Positions 17,101-23,838 of a stretch of 35,585 nucleotides of DNA are shown here, piece after piece (positions within the stretch are counted from its first letter, which is position 1; each line of letters opens with the position of its first letter). The notes beneath the pieces are model-generated. The model worked only from the letters and a program-made list of their open reading frames with translations, was not told the origin of the DNA and ran no database searches. The stretch comes from Gemmatales bacterium. GTDB taxonomy: Bacteria > Planctomycetota > Planctomycetia > Gemmatales > HRBIN36. Position numbers and translations under genes: made by a program. The DNA lies in contig JANWWR010000119.1 in assembly GCA_025055835.1 (NCBI GenBank), positions 1-35,585 of the forward strand. The letters run 5' to 3'.

Positions 17101-17382
17101 GCTGTCGTCGTCCTTGTAGGTGCGAATGTCGGCCAGGGCCAGAATCAATGCGGTGATGACGGCGCTGCGGAGGGCGATGACGATCCAGCACCGCAGTTCA
17201 CCCAGCACCCGCAACGGCTTGTAGCTGTGCCAGATCAGGACGGGCAGGCCGAGCAGAAGCAGCAGCACCCACGGTCGGCCGAACGTCACGGGCGGCAAGC
17301 CATACCAGGCAATGGCTCCGGCGACGGCGGCAGCAGCCGCCAGCACGATTGTGACCGGGAGAATCCATCGCAGCCAATTCAT
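14152..17382 (-). CDS. Large membrane VWA protein with glutamine-amidotransferase-like domain, 1076 residues
   Basis: Hydrophobic helices lie at about 5-28, 36-52 and 65-84. A VWA domain then starts at about 95, with metal site DRSYS at 102-106 and an ISDGNE element near 210. A beta-rich region follows, then a class-I-amidotransferase-like fold (NYDAIFFFNIPADLVPP, GCGFVMIGGPDSFGAGRW) that seems to lack a catalytic Cys at the usual elbow. Next is a second VWA-like stretch (LVLIMHASEMA, LISDGDHG) with a poor metal site. The C-terminal helix is at about 922-942, with a basic, proline-rich cytoplasmic tail of about 130 residues. Such proteins are common beside MoxR/DUF58 in planctomycetes. It starts 19 bases after the NHL lipoprotein gene and ends 36 bases before moxR. 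A role as the main extracytoplasmic partner of the MoxR machine is inference. Confidence 0.83.
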   Translation of the reverse strand: MNWLRWILPVTIVLAAAAAVAGAIAWYGLPPVTFGRPWVLLLLLGLPVLIWHSYKPLRVLGELRCWIVIALRSAVITALILALADIRTYKDDDSQTLLILLDRSYSMPQELQDVQQPEGATRRDVRFDRLAEAIREATRQRPNRRDRIAVITFARRPRLEFPAANLSELDLRNIPEPTDRASTDIAAAIRLALASFPEGSGRRILLISDGNENRGDALKEARTARLNGVPIDVVPIKYQYDNEVVAERIDVPKEAVENRDLPIRIILRNYSDKRISGTIHLWRLAGDRELRVPLKVTLDPGLNVLSLRWPAELGQPVGSFSYRAVFVPDGLPSDRPDNNEVTAPVIVRGEGRRVLFVVPSRDTEDWKPLLEALQTSRQQTPQGDRKRLQIDVRIPEQIPSENDPRFADLSNYDAIFFFNIPADLVPPEKQEALRKTIRDQGCGFVMIGGPDSFGAGRWQGEPLEEALPLDTSIKTLKVQVKGGLVLIMHASEMAQGNYWQKEIARLAVNKLSPQDEVGILYYGYPGGHIWHVELQPIGLNRSKILRKITEMAPGDMPEFDTPFRMAHKALTDPLKGLGARHIILISDGDHGLLQDRRFLDVLRRDRVTVTTVGITTHGPAAQQALAAISQPVGGRHYPVNDPAELPAIYIKETRVINQSFIYDHQFEPKFTAERADPLREWTKPLPPLHGYVRTQPKESQLVQVLLRSPVPGDELNPILAQWQYGLGRVAAFTSDARGGNTGWARDWLKEPEGVFNEFWSRILDWSLRNVDESGLSLSSRYEGGKVRITLTDNRDKESRAKTPLSSLQVIVSAPGSKESRTVNLSPVGAGVYEAVVEAEGSGSYTATVSGMLEGDGSKGRPLILARDAFTVPYSTEFSAVKSNEGLLAEIARESGGRVLDENTLAQADLFPQDRPPARDMRPIWYWLVLLAAFLLLADVAVRRISVDPEAVWDRLKYLYNRMRGRATLPAESVEYIERLKSRKAEVAARLEQPKELAARRFEAPEQPAPPVSAPPGKGPEGEGIEKEKPPPKAPAKPSLSAEAPSEPEDFATRLMRAKRKAREQIEGDKGSESKEK

Positions 17383-17401
17383 GCTAAGCCAAAGGATTCA
17401 C

Positions 17402-18313
17402 TCAGAGTCGGAAGCGCTGAATGCGGTGGTTCTCGGTGTCCGCCACGTGGACGCGTCCCGAACCGTCCACGGTAATACCCCAGGGACTGTGCAACAAGCC
17501 AGGCTCCCGCCCGGGTCCGCCGAACACGCCCCGCGGTTGTCCCTCCGGACTGAAGCGCTGCACCCGGTGATTGCCGAATTCCACGACGTACAGATCGCCG
17601 TTGGTTCCCGAAACCACGTCGTAGGGATACCGCAATTTGCCTGGCTCGCTGCCTTCTTCTCCGAAGGCGCGGACGAAGCGGCCCTGACGGTCGAATGCCT
17701 GGATGCGATGGTTGCACGAGTCGGCAACGTACAGCAAGCCGTCCTTGCCGAAGCACATGCCGCGGGGACGCGCAAACCGTCCCGGCTCGCTGCCCTGGCC
17801 GCCCCAGTGCGTCACATAACGGCCCTGGGAGTCGTATTTGCGGATGGAATGCCGGTCATCGCTGAATTCCGCGATGTAAAAGGCACCGGTTTCGTCCTGG
17901 ACAACATCGCTGACATAGGCGAACGGTCCCGGCCCTTCGCCCTCCTTGCCAACGATTTCTTGTAACAGGCTCCCGTCCGGGGAGTAGATGAGCACCCGGT
18001 TGTAGTGCGAGTCAGCCACAAGAATCTCGCCGCGAAGTCCGATGCCGACTCCCGAGGGTCGGCCGAGCACGATAGTCGGCGTGCTCCAGCCGCGCAGGTA
18101 GGTGCCGTCCTGATCGAAAACCTGAATCCGGCCGGTGAAGTCGATGACGACGATTTCCCGCGTCGTCGGGTTGAAGGCGATGGCTCGGGGACGAACGAAA
18201 TTTCCGGGCTGTCTTCCGTGGCTTCCCCAGACGGCGTCCGCGCTGCCGCCAATGCCTCCGCAGCCGCTGAGCAGCAGCGTCATTCCCAAAGCACACCAGC
18301 GTTGAATCGGCAT
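17402..18313 (-). CDS. NHL-repeat lipoprotein (six-bladed beta-propeller)
   Basis: It has 303 residues. The N-terminus is a short lipoprotein signal, MPIQRWCALGMTLLLSGCGG, with the lipobox Cys at 18, so the protein should be lipid-anchored outside the cytoplasm. The rest is six repeats of about 45 residues whose core is V-A-D-x-x-N-H-R-I-Q-x-F. The last strands are seen as VVIDFTGRIQVF, ILVADSHYNRVLIY, FYIAEFSDDRHSIRKY, LYVADSCNHRIQAF, LYVVEFGNHRVQRF and VHVADTENHRIQRF. This predicts a closed six-bladed propeller used for protein or ligand binding. No catalytic residues are recognisable. It lies between mqnD and the large VWA gene in the same run, so it may be a surface partner of the VWA/MoxR system. 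Confidence 0.87.
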   Translation of the reverse strand: MPIQRWCALGMTLLLSGCGGIGGSADAVWGSHGRQPGNFVRPRAIAFNPTTREIVVIDFTGRIQVFDQDGTYLRGWSTPTIVLGRPSGVGIGLRGEILVADSHYNRVLIYSPDGSLLQEIVGKEGEGPGPFAYVSDVVQDETGAFYIAEFSDDRHSIRKYDSQGRYVTHWGGQGSEPGRFARPRGMCFGKDGLLYVADSCNHRIQAFDRQGRFVRAFGEEGSEPGKLRYPYDVVSGTNGDLYVVEFGNHRVQRFSPEGQPRGVFGGPGREPGLLHSPWGITVDGSGRVHVADTENHRIQRFRL

Positions 18314-18358
18314 GATTCTCCAGGAAATCGTTCCGTCTCAGAAACTCTGGCGCGTCTC

Positions 18359-19222
18359 CTAGTCGGCGAACTGCACGTCCACGGGTTCGGGGATCAAACC
18401 GGCGCGGTGCCCCTCGGCCAGCAGTCGGCGAACTGCCTCCCGACCACGTGGCCCGTAGTCCAGCGTCCATTCATTCACGTACATGCCCACGAAGCGATCC
18501 GCGAGGTTTCGATCCAGATCTCGACCGTAGCGCAGGGCATATTCCAAAGCCTCGGCCCGATGCTCCAGAGCATAGCGGATGCTCTCCCGCAACAAACGGC
18601 TGACCTGGGAGATGATCTCGCTTCCCAGGTCGCGGCGGACGACATTTCCTCCCAAGGGCAGCGGGAGACCGGTCCGCTCCTGCCACCACACGCCCAAGTC
18701 AACGACCAGATGCAAGCCAAGGTTCTGAAAGGTCAGTTGCCCCTCATGGATGATCAGACCCGCATCGCATTGCCCGGAAGCGGTGGCGGACAGAATCTGA
18801 TCGAACGGCATGACCACGATCCGCGGCCCGACGGTACTGGCAAGCAGTCCGGCTTCGTGAAGCAGCAGTTGGAACGTCAAAAAGGCGGTGGTGAGCTTGC
18901 CGGGAACCGCCACCGTCTTGCCTGCCAGATCGCCGACGGAGAGGGGCTGGCGGGCGACGATCATTGGACCGTAGCGGTCGCCCATGCTGCATCCGCTCGG
19001 CAGCAAGGCGTACTTGTCGAGCAGATAGGCATAGGCATGAATGCTGACCGCCGAGACTTCCAACTCTCCTCGCAAGGCCCGCTGGTTGAGCGTCTCAATG
19101 TCTTGAAGTTCGTGCCGAAACTCGAGGCCCCCCGTGTCCAGCTTGTCATGGGTGAGGGCGTAAAACATGAACGCATCATCGGGATCGGGACTGTGTCCGA
19201 CGCGGATCAGTTGTTTCCTCAT
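18359..19222 (-). CDS. mqnD: 1,4-dihydroxy-6-naphthoate synthase (futalosine menaquinone pathway)
   Basis: It has 287 residues. The opening RVGHSPDPDDAFMFYAL is the MqnD/MqnA fold signature and matches MqnD (S-P-D-P-D-D-A-F-M-F) rather than MqnA. Later segments VSAVSIHAYAYLLDKYALLPSG, GPMIVARQPLS, VAVPGKLTTAFL and DAGLIIHEGQLTF (with the family's active-site His) fit a periplasmic-binding-protein-like fold used as a cytoplasmic lyase. It converts cyclic dehypoxanthine futalosine to 1,4-dihydroxy-6-naphthoate. No other mqn genes are in the window. The gene sits between PHP and NHL lipoprotein genes, with gaps of 75 and 45 bases. Confidence 0.9.
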   Translation of the reverse strand: MRKQLIRVGHSPDPDDAFMFYALTHDKLDTGGLEFRHELQDIETLNQRALRGELEVSAVSIHAYAYLLDKYALLPSGCSMGDRYGPMIVARQPLSVGDLAGKTVAVPGKLTTAFLTFQLLLHEAGLLASTVGPRIVVMPFDQILSATASGQCDAGLIIHEGQLTFQNLGLHLVVDLGVWWQERTGLPLPLGGNVVRRDLGSEIISQVSRLLRESIRYALEHRAEALEYALRYGRDLDRNLADRFVGMYVNEWTLDYGPRGREAVRRLLAEGHRAGLIPEPVDVQFAD

Positions 19223-19297
19223 TCCGTCTCCCTCTTAAGGGCCGCTCTCTTAACAACCGTTCGACTGCTGATCGAATAACACATCCCGACGGTGCCT

Positions 19298-19927
19298 TCA
19301 CCGAATCAGGACAGCGGAGGGCCTTTCTTTCGCCTGAGCGGAACCGCTGCGGATGGCCTCGATCAGGTCGCGGAGATCACGAATCTCCTGCGGAAACTCG
19401 CTGAAGCAGCAACCGACGGTTTCCTCCCGGTGAGCGTCGCTGGACCCGAGGCCGCTCCACCGCTGCCGAGCGCGGATCGCCGCCGCCCTGGCCCGGCAAA
19501 ACTCGTCCATGTTGCTGCTCATGATCTCGAGGCCGTCTAAATCGGGCCGTAGTTCTTCGATGATGGAATCAAACGGCTGCTCCCAGCGGAACGGATGAGC
19601 CGCCACGACCGCCCCGCCCTGCCGATGGACTTCTTCGCACAATTCCCGAATCCCGATCCCTTTGGGCACGCGGAATGGATCGACGACCCCGTATGCGAGA
19701 AAGTGCCCCTCGGCACAACTGACCTCGATTCCCGCGAAGACGCGGACCTGCGGCACCGCGGCCTGCAATTGCTCCAACTCTTCCGGCGTCCAGAGCCAGT
19801 CGTGTTCCGTGATCACGACGCCGGACAAGCCTAAAGCCTGGGCACGCCGAAGCAGAGCGATCGGGTCTATGCAACTGTCAGGAGAATGCCGGTTGGTGTG
19901 GATGTGCAAGTCAAACGTCGTGGGCAT
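19298..19927 (-). CDS. PHP-domain metal-dependent phosphoesterase
   Basis: It has 209 residues. All PHP metal motifs are present: HIH (8-10) in FDLHIHTNRHSPD, ITEHDWLW, Glu in FAGIEVSCAEGH, AAHPFRW, and DAH in GSSDAHREETVG near the C-terminus. This is the small stand-alone PHP type, whose known members are nucleoside-phosphate or 3',5'-nucleotide phosphatases, or of unknown function. PHP domains are also found in histidinol phosphatases and DNA polymerases, but the short length and lack of other domains argue against those. It heads the minus-strand run and is divergent from the enolase-family gene across 215 bases. A purine-rich stretch (AGAAGAGGA) lies upstream of the ATG. Confidence 0.88.
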   Translation of the reverse strand: MPTTFDLHIHTNRHSPDSCIDPIALLRRAQALGLSGVVITEHDWLWTPEELEQLQAAVPQVRVFAGIEVSCAEGHFLAYGVVDPFRVPKGIGIRELCEEVHRQGGAVVAAHPFRWEQPFDSIIEELRPDLDGLEIMSSNMDEFCRARAAAIRARQRWSGLGSSDAHREETVGCCFSEFPQEIRDLRDLIEAIRSGSAQAKERPSAVLIR

Positions 19928-20142
19928 CGGTCTGGCGTCCTCTTCTGTTCCTGCCAGTCGGTGCTTTTCAAAAGTGTTTCCGGCCTGGCTTGCTCTGTCG
20001 GTTTTCTACAGCAGCGCAGCCACCACGGCGAGCAGGGGTCGTTAGCATCCCACCTCCCAACAACCAACCCCATCTTGCCGCGTGTCATGCCGACGCCGAT
20101 CATCCTTAGGGACAGCGAGCCTCATCCTCCAGGTGGTGTTCC
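19928..20142. other. Divergent intergenic spacer between PHP and enolase-family genes
   Basis: These 215 bases must carry promoters for both the seven-gene minus run and the plus-strand enolase-superfamily gene. I see AGGTGG at 20131-20136 before the plus-strand ATG, and a small palindrome CTTTTCAAAAG near 19965-19980. No -35/-10 pair stands out in either direction. Confidence 0.35.
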
Positions 20143-21258
20143 ATGAAAATTACCCAGGTCGAAGCGATTCATTTGCGGTTGCCGGACGTCAACGAACGCT
20201 GCGATGGCAGCCAGGAAACGCTCGTCGTCAAGGTCCACACCGACGCGGGAATTGTGGGCGTGGGGGAAGTGGATTCCTCGGCCCATGTCGCCAAGGCGAT
20301 CATCGAAGCCCCGGTTTCCCATCAGATTTGCCGTGGCCTGGCTTTATGCGTCATCGGTCAGGACCCCTTCGAGATCGACCGCCTGATTCATCGCATGTAC
20401 GAAGGCTCGATTTTCTTCGGCCGCCAGGGAGCAGCGATCCAGGCGATCAGCGGGATCGAGATCGCCCTGTGGGACATCCTCGGCAAGGCCGTCGGTCAGC
20501 CGGTGTACAAACTGCTCGGCGGGGCGTTTCGCAAGCAGTTCGTGGCCTACGCATCGTATCTGTTTGGCGACACGCCAGAAGCCACGGAGCAAAGTGCCGT
20601 CCGCCTCCGGGACCAGGGCTTCCGGGCGGTCAAGTTCGGCTGGGGCCCGATGGGACAAAGCGAGGCCCTTGATCTGGCCCTGGTGCGGGCCGCCCGTCGT
20701 GGACTGGGTGACGCCGTGGAACTGATGGTGGATGCTGGCATCTGTTGGGACGCGGCAACGGCGATCCGCCGCGCTCGCCAGTTTGCCGAGTTCAACCTGA
20801 CTTGGCTCGAAGAACCGCTCCATCCTGACGATTGGGACGGCTACCGGCGGCTGTGCGACAGCCATCCGCCCATGCGGATCGCCGCCGGGGAAGAGCTGTG
20901 CGACGTGGGTGAATTCGACCGGCTCATGGATTGCGGCCTCGACGTGGTGCAGGTGGACGTGACCCGCGTCAGCGGGTTGTCTCGGAGCAAGCAGATCGGC
21001 TGGAACTCGGCGAAGCGCCGGCGGCTGTGCGTCAATCATTCCTATAAGACGGGCATCAACATCGCGGCGTCATTGCACTTCCTGGCAGCGATTCCGAACA
21101 CGCATTACTTCGAATACTGTGTGGAGCAGGGGGCGTTGCGTCAGCAATTGACCCGGCAGCGGTTTCCGGTCACCGATGGATTCATTTCCGTGCCGGAGGA
21201 ACCGGGACTGGGCATCGAACTCGACGAGGCCATCGTCGAGCGCTACCGCGTGGCCTGA
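20143..21258 (+). CDS. Mandelate racemase/muconate lactonizing enzyme family protein (enolase superfamily)
   Basis: It has 371 residues. The N-terminal capping domain (1-125) includes [19 protein letters not shown], then a TIM barrel. Likely catalytic residues are Lys164 in [11 protein letters not shown], metal ligands Asp197 (MVDAGICWD), Glu223/224 ([10 protein letters not shown]) and Glu250 (RIAAGEEL), and His299 in [11 protein letters not shown]. This places it in the mandelate-racemase-like subgroup, whose members are mostly sugar-acid dehydratases or epimerases. Only a single Lys is seen where many members have K-x-K, so the chemistry (dehydration or racemisation) cannot be fixed. It is a single gene with no sugar transporter or kinase beside it, so the substrate is unknown. 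AGGTGG precedes the start. Confidence 0.87.
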   Translation: MKITQVEAIHLRLPDVNERCDGSQETLVVKVHTDAGIVGVGEVDSSAHVAKAIIEAPVSHQICRGLALCVIGQDPFEIDRLIHRMYEGSIFFGRQGAAIQAISGIEIALWDILGKAVGQPVYKLLGGAFRKQFVAYASYLFGDTPEATEQSAVRLRDQGFRAVKFGWGPMGQSEALDLALVRAARRGLGDAVELMVDAGICWDAATAIRRARQFAEFNLTWLEEPLHPDDWDGYRRLCDSHPPMRIAAGEELCDVGEFDRLMDCGLDVVQVDVTRVSGLSRSKQIGWNSAKRRRLCVNHSYKTGINIAASLHFLAAIPNTHYFEYCVEQGALRQQLTRQRFPVTDGFISVPEEPGLGIELDEAIVERYRVA

Positions 21259-21329
21259 CGGTAACCCGAACACGGGTGGGTCACCGCGGATTTTCAAAAA
21301 ATTCTCAAACAGCACCGCGAACTTTTTGC

Positions 21330-21358
21330 TTGACTCCGGCGTATGACGCCTGAACAAT
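21330..21358 (+). promoter_or_regulatory. Possible promoter with a palindrome in its spacer
   Basis: TTGACT (21330-21335) lies 17 bases before AACAAT (21353-21358). The spacer holds an inverted repeat GGCGT-ATG-ACGCC (21338-21350), which could be an operator. The -35 match is good and the -10 match is moderate. It would drive the thioredoxin-like gene that starts at 21522, leaving a leader of about 155 bases. Confidence 0.35.
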
Positions 21359-21448
21359 GGCGGTGTTGTCAGCCTGAACTAGGGAAAGTGAGGGACAGAC
21401 GACCATCAAACCGCTCTCCCCGGTGACTCGCATGCTTGACTCACCTTG

Positions 21449-21472
21449 CGGCGAATCTGGAGTGTTTCGCCG
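21449..21472 (+). repeat. Inverted repeat in the leader of the thioredoxin-like gene
   Basis: CGGCGAA at 21449-21455 is exactly complementary to TTCGCCG at 21466-21472, with a ten-base loop. It lies 50 bases before the ATG of the secreted thioredoxin-like gene. It could be a leader hairpin or a regulator site. No family is recognised. Confidence 0.35.
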
Positions 21473-21521
21473 TACCTGACAGCTAGAGGATCCCGTGTAC
21501 TCTCACATGAAGGAGGTCCGT

Positions 21522-22112
21522 ATGTTTCGTGTTGTCGCATTGTTGGCCCTGGGCTTTGCCGTGCTGGGCATGGCCAGCCTGAGCTTCGCTGCTCCGCTGA
21601 AGGTCGGTTCGCCGATGCCGTCATTTGCCAATCTCCAGACGACGGACGGCAAGACGATTTCCTCCGGCGATCTCCGCAAGGACATCGTGGTCATCTGCAT
21701 CACCTGCAACCACTGCCCGGTGGCGATTGCCTACGAGGACCGCATCATCAACTTCGTCAAGAAGTACGCGGGCAAGGACGGCAAGGTGGACTTCGTGGCT
21801 ATCAACGTCAACAACATCCCGGCCGACCGGCTCGACAAGATGAAGGAGCGGGCCAAGGAGAGAGGCTTCAACTTCACCTACGCCTACGATCCCAGCCAGA
21901 AGATCGCCCGTGACCTGGGTGCAACGAAGACCCCGGAATTCTTCGTCTTCCACAAGGGCAAGCTGATCTACACCGGGGCGATGGACGACAACCAGAACGC
22001 TTCGGCGGCCAAAGTCAACTACGTCGAAAAGGCCGTTGAGGCGGCCCTGAGCGGTGCTCAGCCCCCGGCCTGCACCGATCCGGTCGGCTGCGGCATCAAG
22101 TACGAGAAGTAG
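21522..22112 (+). CDS. Secreted thioredoxin-like (AhpC/TSA redoxin) protein
   Basis: It has 196 residues from ATG 21522, chosen because a near-perfect AAGGAGG (21510-21516) precedes it. The frame is open nine codons further back, but that start lacks a site. Residues 1-23 form a signal peptide (hydrophobic core, cleavage near SFA-AP), so the protein is exported. A redoxin domain follows, with VGSPMPSFANLQTTDGK, and three cysteines at C59, C62 and C65 in CITCNHCP, where C62-x-x-C65 is the thioredoxin-type pair. The last residues include two more cysteines in CTDPVGCGIKYEK, a tail I associate with planctomycete members. Probable role is thiol-disulfide exchange or peroxide reduction at the cell envelope. 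It may hand electrons to, or mature, the c-type cytochrome encoded next. Confidence 0.87.
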   Translation: MFRVVALLALGFAVLGMASLSFAAPLKVGSPMPSFANLQTTDGKTISSGDLRKDIVVICITCNHCPVAIAYEDRIINFVKKYAGKDGKVDFVAINVNNIPADRLDKMKERAKERGFNFTYAYDPSQKIARDLGATKTPEFFVFHKGKLIYTGAMDDNQNASAAKVNYVEKAVEAALSGAQPPACTDPVGCGIKYEK

Positions 22113-22150
22113 TAGGTCTGGCCTGACCCAGGGAGAGGTTCGGCTTCCAT

Positions 22151-22187
22151 GCGACACCCACGGCCCTGCCTGGTCCGTGGGTGTCGC
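22151..22187 (+). terminator. Terminator-like hairpin after the thioredoxin-like gene
   Basis: GCGACACCCACGG (22151-22163) and CCGTGGGTGTCGC (22175-22187) are perfectly complementary over 13 base pairs around an 11-base loop. CGTTTCTCC follows, a short T-containing tail. The hairpin sits 39 bases after the stop codon at 22112, so it very probably ends transcription of the thioredoxin-like gene. Some read-through to the cytochrome gene is possible. Confidence 0.75.
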
Positions 22188-22297
22188 CGTTTCTCCCCGA
22201 CGGTAATTCATACCCTTTGCATCGAACTGATTCCCCCCGGCTTTCTCGTGACGGTCACGAGTCAGCAGTGGGGAAGCGCTTTGGGAGGGTCTTGCCT

Positions 22298-22669
22298 ATG
22301 CGCATCGTGATGGCTGTGGCCGGGCTGGCCTTGGCGTTCCTCTTGGGCCTCGGAGTGGCCTGGGCCGAGGACAAACTGACCATCTCGGACGTGATGAAAC
22401 AGGCCCACGGCGGCGGACAAAACAGTCTGCTCAACAAAGCGACCGGCCCCAATGCCTCCAAAGAGGACAAGGAAAAGCTCTTGAGCCTGTACAAGGCCCT
22501 GGCGGAGTGTAAGCCGCCGAGGGGCGACGAAAAAAGCTGGAAGGAGAAGACCTCCGCTCTCGTCGCCGCGGCTGAGGCCAACGTCAAGGGCGAACCAGGG
22601 GCCGGGGCTAAGGTTCGTCAGGCCGCCAACTGCATGGCTTGCCACCGCGTCCATCGGCCACCGCAATAG
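22298..22669 (+). CDS. Small exported c-type cytochrome (cytochrome c'/c-556-like)
   Basis: It has 123 residues from ATG 22298, set by GGGAGG at 22283-22288. The frame extends to 22181 but with unlikely sequence. Residues 1-23 are a signal peptide (cleavage near AWA-ED). The mature part is about 100 residues, mostly predicted helix, and carries one haem-attachment motif CMACH (112-116) only seven residues from the C-terminus. A C-terminal CxxCH in a helical protein of this size is the layout of cytochrome c' and c-556 four-helix bundles, where the segment often reads C-K-A-C-H. Overall identity is not obvious, so it may be a divergent planctomycete form. The role could be electron transfer or gas/NO binding at the envelope. 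Confidence 0.75.
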   Translation: MRIVMAVAGLALAFLLGLGVAWAEDKLTISDVMKQAHGGGQNSLLNKATGPNASKEDKEKLLSLYKALAECKPPRGDEKSWKEKTSALVAAAEANVKGEPGAGAKVRQAANCMACHRVHRPPQ

Positions 22670-22686
22670 TGATCCGGATCAATCAA

Positions 22687-23715
22687 TCAACCTTTCTCCC
22701 AACCCCGGGCATCCGACTTGGTGCTCGGGGTTGTTTCATTCAAGAGAACCCCAAGCCGTTGCAGCACGCGATCCCGAACAGCTTCCAACTCGCCGTGGAC
22801 GATGGCCCCGGACGCTGCCGGGTGGCCTCCTCCGCCAAATTCGCTGGCCAATGCAGCAACATCCACCGGACCTCGGGAACGGAAGCTGATTTTGATCCCG
22901 CCAATGGGCTGTTCCATGAATAACAACCCGACTTCGACCCCCTTCACCCCCAACGTCCAGTTGACCAGGTCCTCCGAGTCCGACGGCACCGCTCCGACGG
23001 CAGGGTAATCGCTCCTGCGGATGCAGCTCCAGGCGACTCGCCCCTCGTGGGTTAGAGTCAGTCGGTCGAGGACAAGTCCGGACAGCTTCATCCGGCCCAG
23101 GGTGCTGCGTTCAAAGAGAAGCTCGTACAAGCGAGTCGGTTGCGCCCCGGCGGCGGTCAGGTCAGCGGCCAGGGCGAAGGTGCGAGCGGTCGTGTTTCCG
23201 TGACGGAACCATCCCGTGTCCATCGCCACCGCTGTGAACAGGGCATTGACAGCTTCCGTCGGCATGGGCTGACCGAGGGCGGTCAGAAACTCATGGGCCA
23301 GTCGGCCCGTGGCCTCGGCCGTCACATCGACGAAGCGCAACGCTTCAAGGTCGTCCTGCGTCACATGATGGTCAATGACGACTTTGACCGCAGGAGAGTG
23401 CCGCACAAAGTCGGCCATGTCCCCAAGTTGGTTCCAGGTTCCCGTGTCGGCAATGAGAATGACCTCGACATCCCGCTGGGTTTCCGTCGAACGGGCAAAG
23501 GGAGTGATTTCGCCCTCGGGGTCGAGAAAATCATACCGAGCCGGGTAACCGCTGGTCGGAAATACGAGATAAACCTGCTTCCCAAGTTGCCGTAGGGCGA
23601 CGGCAATGGCCCGCAGCGATCCCAGCCCGTCGCCGTCCGGTCGGACATGCGTGGTCAGCATGAAACGTTTTTTGGCTGCGACGAGATCGACCAAGGGCTG
23701 CCAATTGATGGGCAT
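22687..23715 (-). CDS. nrnA: DHH-family phosphoesterase (NrnA-like oligoribonuclease/pAp phosphatase)
   Basis: It has 342 residues. Motif I is RPDGDGLGS (25-33), motif III is DHH in VVIDHHVTQDD (115-117), and the C-terminal DHHA1 domain ends with the substrate loop FGGGGHPAASGA. Length and domain order match NrnA, which degrades 2-5 nt RNAs (nanoRNA) to mononucleotides and dephosphorylates 3'-phosphoadenosine 5'-phosphate. The gene converges on the cytochrome gene with a 17-base gap. Its last coding bases contain the hairpin at 22700-22733. It is divergent from the gamma carbonic anhydrase gene. Confidence 0.9.
   Translation of the reverse strand: MPINWQPLVDLVAAKKRFMLTTHVRPDGDGLGSLRAIAVALRQLGKQVYLVFPTSGYPARYDFLDPEGEITPFARSTETQRDVEVILIADTGTWNQLGDMADFVRHSPAVKVVIDHHVTQDDLEALRFVDVTAEATGRLAHEFLTALGQPMPTEAVNALFTAVAMDTGWFRHGNTTARTFALAADLTAAGAQPTRLYELLFERSTLGRMKLSGLVLDRLTLTHEGRVAWSCIRRSDYPAVGAVPSDSEDLVNWTLGVKGVEVGLLFMEQPIGGIKISFRSRGPVDVAALASEFGGGGHPAASGAIVHGELEAVRDRVLQRLGVLLNETTPSTKSDARGWEKG
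22700..22733 (+). terminator. Terminator hairpin embedded in the 3' end of nrnA
   Basis: CAACCCCGGGCA (22700-22711) pairs with TGCTCGGGGTTG (22722-22733) over 12 positions with one G-T pair. The plus strand continues TTTCATTC. It lies 31 bases after the cytochrome stop codon and inside the last codons of the convergent nrnA gene, so it probably ends transcription of the cytochrome gene. Confidence 0.55.
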
Positions 23716-23729
23716 CGGGACAGGCTCCC

Positions 23730-23758
23730 TGTAAGGCGCTGGGAACGTCTGCTATAAT
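23730..23758 (+). promoter_or_regulatory. Extended -10 promoter for the carbonic anhydrase-scpB run
   Basis: A perfect TATAAT at 23753-23758 is preceded by TG with one base between (TGCTATAAT), the extended -10 form. The -35 position (23730-23735, TGTAAG) is poor, as is usual for extended -10 promoters. It lies between the divergent nrnA and carbonic anhydrase genes and points toward the latter. Confidence 0.6.
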
Positions 23759-23838
23759 CTCGGCAGAAACGGCAATGCCTACGGAACACCGGCCATTCGC
23801 CGTGGAGGAATGTTATATCGCCTGTCCCGACGCGGCCC

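Noticed and set aside
22181..22297. 39-residue N-terminal extension of the cytochrome c'-like protein
   Set aside because: It would begin inside the terminator hairpin and bury the signal peptide. ATG 22298 has a good ribosome site.
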